From contig OZ026623.1 in the NCBI GenBank assembly GCA_964020975.1, positions 79,472,725 to 79,536,724 on the forward strand: 64,000 bases of DNA, given 5' to 3'. How positions within the stretch are numbered: position 1 is the first letter of the stretch; each line of letters begins with the position of its first letter. Shown piece by piece: positions 1 through 11,974 of the stretch. The translations under genes were made by a program, and so were the position numbers. The notes below the pieces were generated by a model. It did not search any database. It was not told the origin of the DNA and saw only the letters and a program-made list of their open reading frames with translations. The DNA is from Hermodice carunculata (lineage: Eukaryota > Annelida > Polychaeta > Eunicida > Amphinomidae).

Positions 1-1006
1 GAATAAACATAAATACTTAGAGCGGGGAGCTGATACTGCTCGAGTGGGGTAATTTTTTCTGTTCAGATATAGAATTAAGAAACTTGTGTGCTTTACTCGA
101 TGATTAACCTGTAGATGATATATATGATAAATTCTTAAAAACACACAAAGTTTATTCTTTTAAAAAATTGTCTTCATACTCCTTTCCTACCAGAGGAAAA
201 TCAAATAGGCTTGATGAAGGCTTTTTGGTATGGTCAGCTGAGCGCAAGTTGGTCACAGGCTTTTTCTTTGAAAATGTTATTTATTATTCGATAGTAGGAA
301 TGTTACTAAACTATTTGAAATGCCCTCTTACATTCAAGTGAAGTCTTTTTGATATTTGATCAATAGATATTTGAAAATATTTTGCTGGTTGAAAGAATGA
401 GCCATATGGTGCTGTCAAACATCAATTATTTTATAGCATCTCTTACGATTATGCCAGTTTGATCAATCCTACCAGTGCACTTTGGGAACAAGTGAAATAG
501 ATCACTTATCATTGCACCTATTCCATGAAATCATTCAGCGATTCCATGTACGTACTCCAATTTCACGTGATTTCATGAAATTAATTATTATACTGATCAT
601 ACTTTCACACACATGGGCATGCGTGCACACACAAACACACACCTATACACACACCTGCACACACAAACATGAATACAATGATTTTGTGGGGGGTAATTCA
701 GGGTAGCTGTAAAAGTCTAATCTTAACATTGGTAAGATGTAATCTTAATGCAACTTAGAAGCATAATGAGCTCCAGACATTACTCAATTCGTTGGCCTGG
801 GTGGATTAAAGATTGTATGCATCAACGTCTTGAGTTACTAGCGCCAGCAAACGAAGCTCACAAGTAATAACCAATATGTAAAGTCAGTTTAACTAAGTAC
901 GTGGATCCATAATGCAAGAAGAAGAAAGTTTTTTATCATAAAGCAGGTATTGGTCCCTCATAACAGCAAAACTCTGTGGCCTGACTGTTTTCTGACACTT
1001 TTTCAG
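1..1006. other. No gene recognised; CA-rich tract
   Basis: I see no supportable coding region here. A CA-rich simple-sequence tract lies at about 605-672. If the HECT-like exons that follow belong to a longer gene, this stretch is intron or upstream sequence, because the first exon seen opens with a splice acceptor (tttcag at 1001-1006). Confidence 0.5.
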
Positions 1007-1822
1007 GCTTGGCTCAAAATGTGTACCTTAAAGCCGGCAAGATGTTGGGCTATTTTGTTGTACATAGAGGTCCATTGCCAACGTTTCTCAGCCCTGTGAT
1101 GTACACCGCATTATCAGAAGGGGTGGATAACGCTGAAGCAACAATCACAGACATCGTTGATTATGATTTGAGGGAGCAAATTGGAAGAGTAAGTCCTAGT
1201 ATTACAGCCTTAAAACAACAGAGTAAATATGTATAAACTTTATAACGTCGTTGTCAGAGTAAAAAGACGTACGGCAATAGCATTTTGAGAACAAGCACCA
1301 AACATTTTTGTCAGGAAAAGGACGTATGTAATTATTGTCGTTGCAAGAAGACGTATGTAAACCAGTACTTCCATTTTGCTATCATTATTGTACATTAATT
1401 TTGTCTTTTAGTCTCCTTTTTGTATAAATTATATAGGGTGATCACATCTGGATGCTCCTAACTTAAAATTAGTGATAAATATTGACTAATTTTGGATTAA
1501 TACTTGTTTAATACTGTACACCAATACCCATATTACACAAGACTTGTCACATCTCTCACACGTCATATTACCCCCATACGACTACATAAGTCTAATTACA
1601 AATGACCCGTGTAAAAACCAAGTGACCTTGAGGGATAAAAATAGTATCGGATGATGCCCCATATAACGTAGTTTTGTATTTGATAAATAGCTCCAATTTG
1701 TCAAATTTAGCACACACGTCATATTACCCTGACAACGAAGATAAAGAGGGTTGATGTCATCTTAAATGAAAATATTATAATATGTGCCACCACCCACAAA
1801 AATGTATCCCAACACAGACTAG

Positions 1823-1884
1823 TAGCCCAGCTGCTCTCTCATTGGCTACACGGACTTTAAGCCAATCAGAGAGCAGCCGGGCTA
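1823..1884. repeat. Fold-back inverted repeat with CCAAT boxes
   Basis: Two 25-nt arms at 1823-1847 and 1860-1884 are near-perfect reverse complements around a 12-nt loop. Each arm holds an ATTGG/CCAAT motif next to a GAGAGCAGC block. It could be the core of a fold-back or MITE-like element, or a paired CCAAT promoter arrangement. No gene start is recognised next to it. Confidence 0.6.
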
Positions 1885-2447
1885 CCTGTCCGTGTCCGAT
1901 CAAAAGTATGGCCGCAAAACAACTTGGATGGATAGGAAAAGCACTGGCGGCATCAAGTTAGGTCAGGTTTCACAATTTGTGCAAATTAACACAGGATAAA
2001 AACGCGAGTGTATCGAAGAATTTGGTCTGATTGACAATTGAGAACAGTTGTCATACGGCTAATCCTACGGAACGAACTTGATTCAGGAAAGGGACACCCG
2101 TTTGAATTTGGCGCTGGAATGTCGGACTTTTTGCCCAAAATGGTTTTTGTGGGACATTTGCCACGATTATAGGCGTGTTGCCACGGGTGTATGTGGATTT
2201 CAAAGGATTATCAGTGTGATATACCTGTGAAAAAGTTTTGGAATAAACTGGTGAGTTGCAGCTTGTTGGTATATACAGAAACTAAGAAATCATGTCAAAC
2301 GTAAAGTGGGATGGTGATCCAGATGTGGGCCACGTTTCAAACCTTTCTCTGTAGGAGCTACGTCTGACGACGTAGTGGTTCTGGGCCCACCCTCCCCCAT
2401 CTTATCAGCACGAATGATTGATCGACTTCAAAGATGAATACACAATA
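1885..2447. other. Intronic/intergenic sequence, no gene recognised
   Basis: Between the fold-back and the MITE I see only a very short open reading frame (17 codons from the ATG at 1908) with no recognisable product. If the HECT-like exons are one gene, this is part of its first visible intron. Confidence 0.4.
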
Positions 2448-2637
2448 TAGTGCTCCTTCTTTATAACACCCCTCATTACAAGGCGGTTTCTTATATAACA
2501 CGGTGTGTACCATTGTTCCCACTGAAATAGTTTTCCTATTACTTCTATGTCAAGAGTCCCTCTGTTATAAGGCAGTTTTGCTATAACACGGTCTGTTCTG
2601 GGGATCGCAACACCAGCGTTATAAGGGGGGAGCACTG
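2448..2637. mobile_element. MITE, Tc1/mariner-pogo type (TA target duplication)
   Basis: The element is bounded by TA dinucleotides (2446-2447 and 2638-2639) and has imperfect terminal inverted repeats: TAGTGCTCCTTCTTTATAAC on the left against CAGTGCTCCCCCCTTATAAC read from the right. It has no coding capacity. Two further elements with CAGT...ACTG ends flanked by TA occur at 13528-13711 and 59981-60147, so a family of non-autonomous elements moved by a pogo/Tigger-like transposase is likely (inference). Confidence 0.6.
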
Positions 2638-2794
2638 TACTTTATTGCAGATTAGGCCCTATTTGGGCCATTGCATGTACTGGTGTTCCATGTTAACACC
2701 CTCACTCCCCCCCACCTCTCCCGCGTATACTAGCATGAATGCTTGACTGACTGAACATTACGAGCGCCTGTGTTGTTCATAATATAACATGTGA

Positions 2795-3195
2795 CGTCAA
2801 GCCTTTTGCTGATGACACTAGCATTCTTGAGATTATCTATGAGTGTGAATCTTCTGGAGCTCGCATTAATACTGATCTTGGTCATCTATCCATCTGGGGT
2901 CGGTTGTGGCGTAAGACATTTAGTGCTATCAAATTCCTCTCGGTTTTATTCACCTGTAAAAGAAATAAAGAAAAGCACCCTACTCTGTACCTTGGCGATT
3001 CTGCCATACCTGAGGCCACAAGCCACACTCATATAGGCATTACTCTTTCTCATAACCTAATGTGGTACCTTCACATAAATCGCATTGTCACGAAAACATG
3101 AAAACGCATGTCTCTCTTGAAAAGACTTAAACTTTCAAGGAAAACCCTGGAAAAACTGTATCTGTCCATCCCCCCAATTCTGGAATATTATTAAC
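2795..3195 (+). mobile_element. LINE (non-LTR) reverse-transcriptase fragment
   Basis: The plus strand reads KPFADDTSILEI, the catalytic FADD box (TTTGCTGATGAC at 2805-2816), then an INTDLGHLSIWGRLWRKTFS segment, LYLGDSAIPEATSHTHIGIT and NLMWYLHINRIVTK, and finally a LEKLYLSIPPILEYY-like stretch, spread over two frames. This order (FADD, DL..WA..W, HKHLG-like, W..HI) is the C-terminal half of a CR1/Jockey-type reverse transcriptase. It is a short, old, 5'-truncated fragment with frame changes; the endonuclease domain and a 3' end are not seen. Confidence 0.75.
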
Positions 3196-3566
3196 ATAAT
3201 GATTAACGTTTACTAATTTTGTTTAAGGGATGACGCTGTGATCATTCTTTGATATGTTAGGGATTACGTGTTAAAATCGTCAAAATATTATTTTTGTCCT
3301 CTTCTCCAGAACCATGTTTATACTTTGTGAAAACACTATTGGTTGACGGATGAACACAATTTGCTAACTAGGTGACGCTGCCGTACATTCCTGATTTTCA
3401 GTGATTTTTTTTTTTAATTGCCTTCTAACCAGATTAAGGTCCGTGTTATCCCCACTCCGCATCCAGAGTAGAGATTAGGATGTAAAATTGGGAAGTGCAT
3501 ATTATTATCCTTACATATCTTTAGAACTGAACATCGCTTGACCTTTTGCGTTTAATTCTCTGGCAG
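3196..3566. other. Intron-like sequence, nothing recognised
   Basis: No reading frame, RNA gene or clear repeat is recognised in this stretch. It ends in the acceptor of the second HECT-like exon. Confidence 0.4.
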
Positions 3567-4309
3567 ATTGCTGAGGCAACTACTCAACGTGAATTTGAAG
3601 CAGCTGTTAACAAAGCTGAGGAAGTTATCAGTATTGCGGGCTGCATGAACCTTGCCATAAATTTCTCCACAAGAAGAATGCATTGGTAAAGGCGCTGATG
3701 CGCTTCGTTGTTATGGAGCACATCAGAAAACCTCTAGATCAGTGAGTATTGCTTTTCACTTTCTGAAGGGACGTGCTATTCAGAGCTGCAAAACTGAACA
3801 CGTTCCTGCTTATTCCTTGCTGTGTGACAAGCTCTTCAACGTTTTGTTGGCTTATTGTGGAATTTGAACCCCAGAAATCTAGCACCTTTGCCCAGCCAAT
3901 ATAATGTCCAATACCCTTACCTTTCCCCTTTTGGGATGCACAGTAATATCAGGTGTTGCTTATATAGAAATGCTTGGGTAATTACATGAACTGACAAAAA
4001 TATCGTCGTAGGTATAGTCATAAGTCCTCAATACGGCTCAATTGGTTAAAACACTTAAAAAAAACTTTATAAGTACTTGATGATACTATAGGTTCATGGA
4101 TGGGTTGCAGTGTTTAGGTCTCATGACTCAAATAAAGAGCAACGCAGAAACTTGGAAACAAGTGTTTGTGGAAGATGCCTCTGCTTCCTTGGATGCACTG
4201 AAAATTCAAGAATTGTTCGACGTAGTTTGGTCTGCCGAAGATAGCAACCGTAGAAGAACGGAGCGCCAGATCATTACATACTGGAGGGATTTTATTCAAG
4301 ACCTTGCAG

Positions 4310-5776
4310 GTACAAATTAAGTTAGATTACCAATTGTCATGCAGCTGGGAATGGAAATAAGAAAAAAATAAACATATTTTAGTAAAACTTACCCACGATT
4401 TCAGGATGGAAGTTTTGCTATCGCCATGATCTTTTTGACGTTTTTCATTATGTTGTCGATGTATTAGTAAAGTCTGTCCTATCAAAATTTGTTAAAGACT
4501 AATTTGAAAGCATGTTAACGTGGGATTTATTATTAAGGCATGAATATGGGGGCAACACATCAAAAGCTGAATATCGTAAAAGAGAAATAAATAAAGTTAA
4601 AATTTTCCTTCTTTGATGCAAGGTTGGATTGAACTTACATAGTTTGATATGACAAAAGTTTCTCAAACTTAAGAAGCTACATTGCATGTGGAGCTTAAAT
4701 AAAAAGCATGTTTCAGAATTTTCACTTTCATTGTCTTTTCTTTCTGAGCAGCAAGTGTTAAAATTTGAAATTCCCGACACCAAAGATATACACTTCCTTA
4801 ACTGATAAACCAGAAACATGTATGATCTGAGACCCGTGTGTTCGTCGTTCACTATAAGCAAGATAATTATGCAGATTACTGATATTTTCAAGTATGAATT
4901 AGATGTTTCCGATCGGAAGAGATCGCGAAAAGATGCCTCCCCTGCCCGCGCCCCCCGGCCATGCTGTCACAACCTTGACTCATTACATATATGATAGCCA
5001 ACTTGAGAATTAGTGCTTTGCGATAACAACGAAGTGAAAAAAAAAACATATTTCTTATTGAACGGCTATATAACCTGGACCTTCAATTTATTTTTGACAC
5101 AATATGCCAAAAAAAAGTTTGTGCTTGGGTTCGACTATCCATCAAACTCAATATTATGCAAATCGGTTGATAAGTGTTCGAGCTGTGCACCAAACTGAAT
5201 TTTCCTATTTGTTGGTCAAATCACCTGCAAAATTTGGTCAGGGTCAAAAATTGAATATTCAAGATAAAAGAGTATCAGAAGTGTGCTCAAATCTCATTAT
5301 CAAGTCAGAGTTGTGTCTTTAGGATTATTGCTTTGCTAAAACCATGACGTTATTAATAGAGGAAAAGAGATCCCATTTGAGTTGAGCTATCCATCGAACT
5401 AAACACGAAGCAAATTTGTTGATAACCTATTGCGTTTTGGGCCAAAATGTGTTACGTCATATGTAGTCCATTATACCTTTCAAATGAGATGAAGGTCACA
5501 AAGTAAATATACAAGATAAAAAAGCATTAGAGGCGGTATTTGTTTACAGTAAATGTGCACTATTGCCACTATTGCATAAGCGTATCAGAGTAATGACCTT
5601 TCAAATTTTAAACCCGGAACAGGTCACGACCTTGGGAACATAGGTCGTCACTAACCACTTATTATATGCATAACTTCACTACACAAGTGTAATCCTGGTT
5701 GAATGATACGTGGCTGGCCCCAACTGTCTCCGAGATTTCACACGAAAAATATTTTTGAATGCCCCGAAATTCACTT
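4310..5776. other. No gene recognised
   Basis: Several short open frames on both strands show no family signature. The missing HECT C-lobe exons were looked for and not found. A ggttcgactatcc string near 5128 resembles a tRNA B box, but no matching A box or cloverleaf was found. Confidence 0.4.
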
Positions 5777-6651
5777 TTTTAGCTCAGCTGACTGACTTGT
5801 CAGGCTGAGCTTTGAGGAGGCCGAGTCGTCCGTCCATTCACAAATTACATTTTCGACTTATTCTCCAAATCCGTCATCCAGATTCACTTCAAACTTGGTG
5901 GCAATGTACCTTGGGTGGGTCTCTACCATGTTTGTTCAAATGGTCATGCTCCATTTATTTTTGGATTTTTTTTTATGAAGTTTTTTGTTCTTTTTTTGGG
6001 GCAGATCTTAAAAAAAAAAAAAAAAAAAAACTTTTCCGAAACCACTCACCCGATTGCTTTGATATCACACAAGAACACTCCTGGGGACTCTTAGTTTTTA
6101 AGTTGTTCACCAGGTGGTGCTGCGATATTTTTTAAATTTTTTTCTGATTTTTTGTGTGTTATTGCTATTTTCAACTTCTCCTCCAGAACCGTTACTCAGA
6201 TTAAGCTAAAACTTGGTGAATATGTTTCTGGTTGAAGGGTCAAACAAACTTGGTCACTAGATGGGAATGCTGTGGATTCCTGATTTTTAACGATTTTCTC
6301 AATTCGGGTACTTACCAGTAAATGCACCTTTCCTATTGATCACTATGGAAGTCAATGCGCATTCTAATGCTAATTCACATTTTTAACTTCTCCAAAACCG
6401 TCAACCAGATTGACTTCAAACTTGGTATCAATGTACCTTGAGTAGGCCTCTACCAAATTCGTTCAATTGGTCACGCTCCAGTGATTTTTGGATTTTTTAT
6501 GATTTTTTTGTTCTTTTGGGGGCATATCTTAAAAAATCTTCTCCAAGAGGGCTCACCCGATTGCTTTGAGATCACACAGGAATACTGCTAGGGACTCCTA
6601 GTTCTTAATTTGTTCACCAGGAGGCGCTGCAATTTTTAGCTCAGCTGACGT
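5777..6651. repeat. Interspersed repeat with internal duplication, ends ttttagctcagctgac
   Basis: The string ttttagctcagctgac occurs at about 5777 and again at about 6636 as a direct repeat. Between them two diverged copies of a roughly 250-bp unit (about 5870-6130 and 6400-6640) share runs such as cagattcacttcaaacttgg and the tttttggatttttt tract, with a period near 535 bp. An A21 tract lies at 6010-6030. It resembles AGCTCA(C/G)CTGA-ended intergenic repeats known from bivalves and other lophotrochozoans (from memory, not checked). No coding capacity. Confidence 0.6.
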
Positions 6652-8504
6652 GCTAGTAAGACTTTAGCGCAAATACTATGATAATATGATGATTTATTCT
6701 GTGTGATACTCTAATATCGGCGGCAACAGTTTCTGAATATGTACAAAATATCTGTTTAAAAATTTGTCAGTTTATATAAATTTTGTGCAATCTGGTATAG
6801 GAAGTGGCAGCTTAAAATTTGTGTATTACATGTAAAAGTCTACTGTGAGCAATGGCATCCATTAGTGTAACATATTGACTCTTTTATTATTGTACGTGTG
6901 TTGAATTCATAATGAGCACAGGTCTGTACTTTATTTTCATTCTTCAAACTACAGTCAAATGTGTTAAGAAAAAAATCTTTCTTTACGTCAAGGCTGTTTT
7001 CAAGTAAATAGCAATTGGCTCTATTGATACTATACTGGTACCTCCGGAAATGAACAGGCACACGACCACAACTCTTGCAAATATGCCTTGCAGTGTGTTA
7101 TCAAAGAACAGCAATTACAAGCTGGAAGTTGAGATGCTGCCCCGACATAAGGAACCAATGAAGCCTTCAATGCTGTTGGTCGTTTCTGCAAAGTCATGCA
7201 AGCTAGTTTTTTGACTAAAGTAATCAAACCTTCTAACCAGATAAAAGTCTTAAAAATCTTATTTTACAGGAATCAGTTTAGTATGCAACTAAACTCAAAG
7301 GTGACATTTTAAGTACAAAAATCTAGGTCACGTTCGAGGGTGGTGGCACCACCTATAATACTATGTAATAAAAGGGCCAAAATATGAAAAATTTGAGACT
7401 GCTGTTTTACCAAGAACTTTTCATGAAACATAAGGAAACTTGGTACTAATGTCAATCAGGCACAAATGCACTGATATTTAGTGGCGCCACAGTATTACGG
7501 AAGAAACAAACCAACATGTGTTGAAACTCATTAAATTCAATAAGTTGAGAAAGAATAAGGCTCATGATACCAAATGTTCCACAAATGTACATCATGTACA
7601 TCATGTATAGAAATTTTATATTGCATAGTATGGGCAACCTTGACTTAGTTTCTCAAGGTCACAGACAGAATACATTTCAGGAAATGATTTTTTTTAATTG
7701 GTCATGGTAATTACATCTGTACTTGTGCATGTTTATCAATATACCATAAGGGGAATATTATACAGACAGAAGTCTAAGACGTATGTAGTCATGGAAGTGC
7801 ATAATATTGAGGGTCGCCAAGTCGACTGAGCCGATTAAATTACTGTGTGGGCGCTCGAAATGTTTGATCAAGTCGACCAGGTGGTTGAGTTAAAAAAATC
7901 AGAAGTCACTTCTGATTTTTTCTAGTCTGCATTATGATTTAAGACATTTGTTATCGATATTCCGTGTTGAGAAAAAATATTTACAAGAATAATCCTGTAC
8001 ATTGTCTTTGTTGTTTATGTTCCTTGTTGGAGTATCTGACAGCATGAGCGTCATTCCTATTCATGGGTTTAACTGGTAACTTTCAGTTTTCAAATCCCTA
8101 TCTTCGATTTTTAGGATAGCCTTTTTTAAAAGAAGGCGTGTGATTGGTTGACTCGAAATTCGCTACTTCCGCTTTCATGTGCAGTCGTTAGAGTAATGGT
8201 TCAAGAACATCCCCAGGTTACACATCTCTGTGTAAAACTGCACTATTTTTCTGTCAATAAGGTTCTACTCTCTGGAATCTTTATAAGAACATATCTGTTG
8301 CCGTGCTGGTTTTTATTAAAAACACCAAAATACGGCCAAAAATAATGTGCGCCATTACAAATGCAATGGGAAACGGGCTTGGGGTCCGAGCCTTGTAACG
8401 TGACTTATGACTACAGAACCGGAATATACAAAGTTTGTTCACAGCGAATGACTTGGTGAGGACATAATAGTACCGCGTGTTTACGAGAAAAAAGTGCTGA
8501 AAGA
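6652..8504. other. No gene recognised; holds a perfect palindrome
   Basis: No supportable gene. The only structure is the 29-bp palindrome at 7893-7921. Sequence just before 8505 should contain the promoter and 5' UTR of the ballast-domain gene, but I recognise no TATA box or other decisive motif. Confidence 0.4.
7893..7921. repeat. Perfect 29-bp palindrome
   Basis: A 14-nt arm AAAAAATCAGAAGT is followed by one base and its exact reverse complement. It would form a tight hairpin in single-stranded DNA or RNA. It may be the remnant of a fold-back element; no gene boundary is seen at the site. Confidence 0.7.
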
Positions 8505-11366
8505 ATGGCGGAAGAAATATATTGGGGTTATGAGGAAGAACCACCTTCCCCAGACTCTGGCAGCTCCGGTGACGAAAGTTTACCTGGCTACAGACACAAG
8601 CCTCTTGAGAGTGAAGAGGAAGGGGCAGCTGCAGACCCGGAGCCGGAGGTTGACGGCCAGGATGAGGAGTACTTGCCGCAACACCAGGAACACTTGAGAG
8701 GTCGTGCTGGGAACATAGACTGGTATTGCTATACCTATCTACCATTCTGACTATAAATAAAGGACTTTTGTGTACAGGGCTTAAAATGCTGTTTGCTTCA
8801 AAGGTTTTCAAAACTTTTGGTGACAATAACAATGAAAATACGTTCGTTTGTGCGGTGCTGGTGGCGTAGTGTAATGGGCAATAAAGGGTGAACACTGCAC
8901 CGAACCACCCCACTGCATTTCTTTTACCAATAAACAAACTTTCGTGCAGAGCTACGAGTGTTGTTGAGAAAGTTACATTGTCATCACTGAGAGTAAATCA
9001 TCAAATGTAAAGCAGACACTTTTTTTTCTAAACAGCGACAAACTGATCAAGTGTTCCCTGGACCCTGGACTTTTGCATTGCACTGGTCATTCAAGTTCAA
9101 AGTAAGTTTTGTTTCGGTTTAAGTCATAAACTGACACGAAATTACCCTTCACTAAACATTATCCCTCAAACTCTTTTCTGCAGATGTATTTTATTACATG
9201 TCCAGTGCCAGTGGCTGATAAAACATGGATGATACAGGCCACGGGGTCACGGGTAGAAATTATTACATCATGATGTAGCAAGATGCAAGATTATCAAATG
9301 TTAGCACTTTCTTGAATTTAATTTAGTGGTTGCCAAGTTTCCCTGCAAATCGAAGAAATAAATATGTATAAAATCAGAATATTGAATCAATGATTGGGGG
9401 AACAGTCTTTACAAGCCCATTTAACTGGGTGCCCCACCCAGTTATCACTTTGCACCCCACCCCCATTAAAAGTTATGTTAATTTCTTAATAAACTTGAAG
9501 CTAAGTTTATGAAAAATAAGGTCAATATTATACACATTTGCTAGTAAATGTGTAGAAAAAAAAACCAAAATAATGAAATAAATGCAGTTTTACTTTCACT
9601 TCCATTATGGTTTAACTCTGTTTCTGAAGAACATTTGAGAAACTTACTCCACTGCAAAATGCTGGCCACCCAGAGAGAAAATTCATTGTGGCCCACATTG
9701 ACAGCCATGAGGGGGTCAAAGTCCCACACTGTTTAATGTAGATTTTTTATGTTTCCCATCTAAATATTAGGTCTCTCCTGGAAAATTAAAAGGCTCAATT
9801 TGGCCCCATCTAACAAAATCTTAGGATCAACATGGACCATGGTCAAGGATCATTGAATGTGAAAATAAGCCAAATTTGCTTAAAAGTTAAACCTCCTCCC
9901 ATTAAATACATACACTTTTAGATCAGTTAAGATTTGGGATTTAACACACACAAAAAACACACAATTTAACCCTTTTTCTCTTAAACCTGCAAAAACAAGC
10001 TGAAAGTAAAATGTCTGCTTTCAAATTTGTTCACGTTAATGAAAAACATTTGGAAAATGTAAATGAATCTTATCAAAATGGCATTTCCCAGGTCAACAGC
10101 TTTTCCTGGTACAGATTAGGAGCCCAGCCTGTACCAGGGAAAGTGGTTATCCCAGCCTTAATTCAAGGGGGAAAGGGTTAAAAAGTAGATGATGTGTGAT
10201 GAAGAATGTTCAGTGGAGTCAGATAGTTTATAACATGTAGAACAGACATAAGAAAAGCACACTTTTTGCACAGTTGATATGATTTTTCACAGACTGTTTC
10301 AGACATGTTTGTTTAATCTTTCCACATGAACTTTGTGATATGGGACTGAGACATAAATTTCCTTGCTCATGTAAGGGATTATTGATGTAGACTGCAGTAA
10401 AAAATAAATCATTCCTGGTTATTGCTCCACACAGTGATACGACGTCTTTACAAAATGATGATATGGACAACAATGTATCATGTACAGTATTTAATGTCAT
10501 TCAGAATCAATGAAATAGTATGTGTATGTAGACAGTGACAAATTTCCTTCCGTAGTCCCACCTGCAAATAAAATGAAGTATGCTTGCAAAAATAATTAGA
10601 TGCTCATTTTCTTAATGATCTCAATTTACAGGTGCCAGTGTGGATTGTGTGCTGTTATGCCGACCAACAAAGAAAGCCAGTGCTGTTTCGAAATGAAGGA
10701 AGTGGTTGCAAAGATTGACCAGATGGCTGCTGGTGATGCAAGACCCACTTGCATAACTTTGCATCCAGGTTTTGGGCCTGTTTGCACAAATGTACATGTG
10801 CTAGAAACGGCATATTATGCATATAGTTACCACTATGGGCCATTTGATGCACCACAAAACATGTAAATATTTTTTCCCTTTACTTTGTGCAATCATTTGT
10901 ATATAGATATCTTACTAAGAATAGATGCCTTTGACACCTTGCATTCATGTAATTTTACTGCAGTACTTTACTGCTTCCTTAGCATCAGACAAGCAAAACA
11001 CGACATTTCTGAACTGGTGTCTTTCATTTGTAACTTTGCCTTGTGGAGAATGTAAATAGTTTATCTGACACTACACTCTTCTTTTAATGCACACATCATA
11101 GTTCTTTCAAAAATGTATAATAATGTCTCCATCATGTAGTCTTCCTTTTTCAGTAATTTACTTTTATCTTTCAGGAAATACCGATATACAGCATACAGGC
11201 AATTTGTGAGGTGGTGTTGGCACTGGTTGGGTGAAATAACAGGGTGCCTCTCCCATCCTGTACCGTTGCTGCCATCAGTAGAGTGTTCTATAATCCAGAA
11301 GGTGTGCCGAATGTAGGCTACATACCTGCACTTCAGTCAGTCCTACAAGGTCCACCAAAGGCAAAG
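8505..11366 (+). CDS. P2X7-type ballast-domain protein (no channel), gene 1
   Basis: Exons 8505-8722, 10632-10862 and 11175-11366 join in frame through GTATTG, GTAAAT and GTATGA donors and AG acceptors. The start MAEEIYWGYEEEPPSP opens an acidic, disordered first exon (72 residues). The split codon TG/G gives a W followed by CQCGLC (C74, C76, C79), a CC pair (90-91), C113 in TCITLHPGFGPVC, then LETAYYAY and, in exon 3, YRYTAYRQFVRWCWHWLG. This is the zinc-binding, guanine-nucleotide-binding cytosolic ballast domain known from the C-terminus of vertebrate P2X7. No transmembrane or ATP-binding channel part precedes it. The conserved tail (RVPLPSCTVAAI from 11241) lies in another frame from the one entered, which otherwise stops at 11314: a one-step frame break or an assembly indel. 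Domain call strong; role of stand-alone ballast proteins unknown to me. Confidence 0.8.
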
Positions 11367-11789
11367 GTATGATCTTATGCAAATATGTCAATTATGCATC
11401 CACACATCAATATAAAAGAGCAGTCATTTGCAGTATAAGAAAAAGATAATGCACATAATTATGTTGTCTGTTTCATTGCTGTACAGTTTAGAATACAATG
11501 AAAAACAGTCATTGCTTATGATCTCAGCCACTGAACCAATGATCATGCATTTTGCAGTCTTCATATTCAAGAAAGTGTACTTTATTGTCCATGTATTGTC
11601 ATATGCTAATTCTAATGGCCACCATCATTATTGGTCTTTCATTTGTAACTGCTTTATGGTGAATGTAAACATTTTATCTTACACTCTTCTTTCATGTCAT
11701 GTCCATATGTAGGCTATATATATATCTTATCAGGTTCTGTTGTATTTCCCTTGATAAATGTTATAGGGGTACTCCATCTGACTTTCCAG

Positions 11790-11974
11790 GAAATACAACT
11801 CTACAGTGTAGAGGCAGTTTGTGAGTTGTTGTCAGCAGAGATTGGGTAAAAACAAAGGGGTGCCTCTCCCGTCATGCACAATTTCAGCCACTGGGGACTT
11901 TGATGGTCAAGGTGTTCCAAATATAGGCTATATGCACCCATTGTAGCCGAGGCACACAACAACCTGAAGAAAAG
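11790..11974 (+). pseudogene. Duplicated third exon of ballast gene 1, decayed
   Basis: This copy lies 615 bp after exon 3 of the ballast gene and repeats it with its acceptor (ttccag) and donor (GTATGATCTC). GVPLPSCTIS and GVPNIGYM are still readable, matching RVPLPSCTVA and GVPNVGYI of the first copy. The intron upstream is duplicated too (compare about 11018-11100 with 11631-11710). It contains in-frame stops near its 5' end, so it cannot encode the YRQFVRW segment. It is an old segmental duplication rather than a working alternative exon. Confidence 0.75.

Larger units (their letters stand above)
1007..4309 (+). pseudogene. HECT-type E3 ubiquitin ligase-like gene, partial (three exons)
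   Basis: Three exons joined by good splice sites: 1007-1188 (acceptor tttcag, donor GTAAGT), 3567-3741 (acceptor ctggcag, donor GTGAGT) and 4092-4309 (acceptor ctatag, donor GTACAA). They read as the N-lobe of a HECT domain: KAGKMLGYFVVHRGPLPTFL (exon 1), a middle helical part ending VMEHIRKPLDQ (exon 2), then FMDGLQCLGLM and the NRRRTERQIITYWRDF segment (exon 3). HECT enzymes form a thioester with ubiquitin on a C-lobe cysteine; the C-lobe is not seen downstream. Exon 2 is 175 nt where the flanking phases need one more base (mod 3): its 5' half (IAEATTQREF) and 3' half (KNALVKALMRFVV) lie in different frames, with the shift near 3652-3660. So the copy is partial and frame-broken, or the assembly has an indel. 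Similar HECT proteins are multi-copy in marine invertebrates (known). Family call fairly sure, function of this copy doubtful. Confidence 0.6.

Noticed and set aside
5123-5145. ggttcgactatcc resembling a tRNA B box
   Set aside because: No A box at the right distance and no cloverleaf-forming arms around it.
8281-8937. 218-codon minus-strand frame overlapping the first exon of ballast gene 1
   Set aside because: It is the antisense of a well-supported coding exon and shows no family signature.
8505-11366. A complete P2X7 receptor gene
   Set aside because: No transmembrane helices or ATP-binding ectodomain are found upstream; the first exon begins with its own Met and is acidic and disordered.
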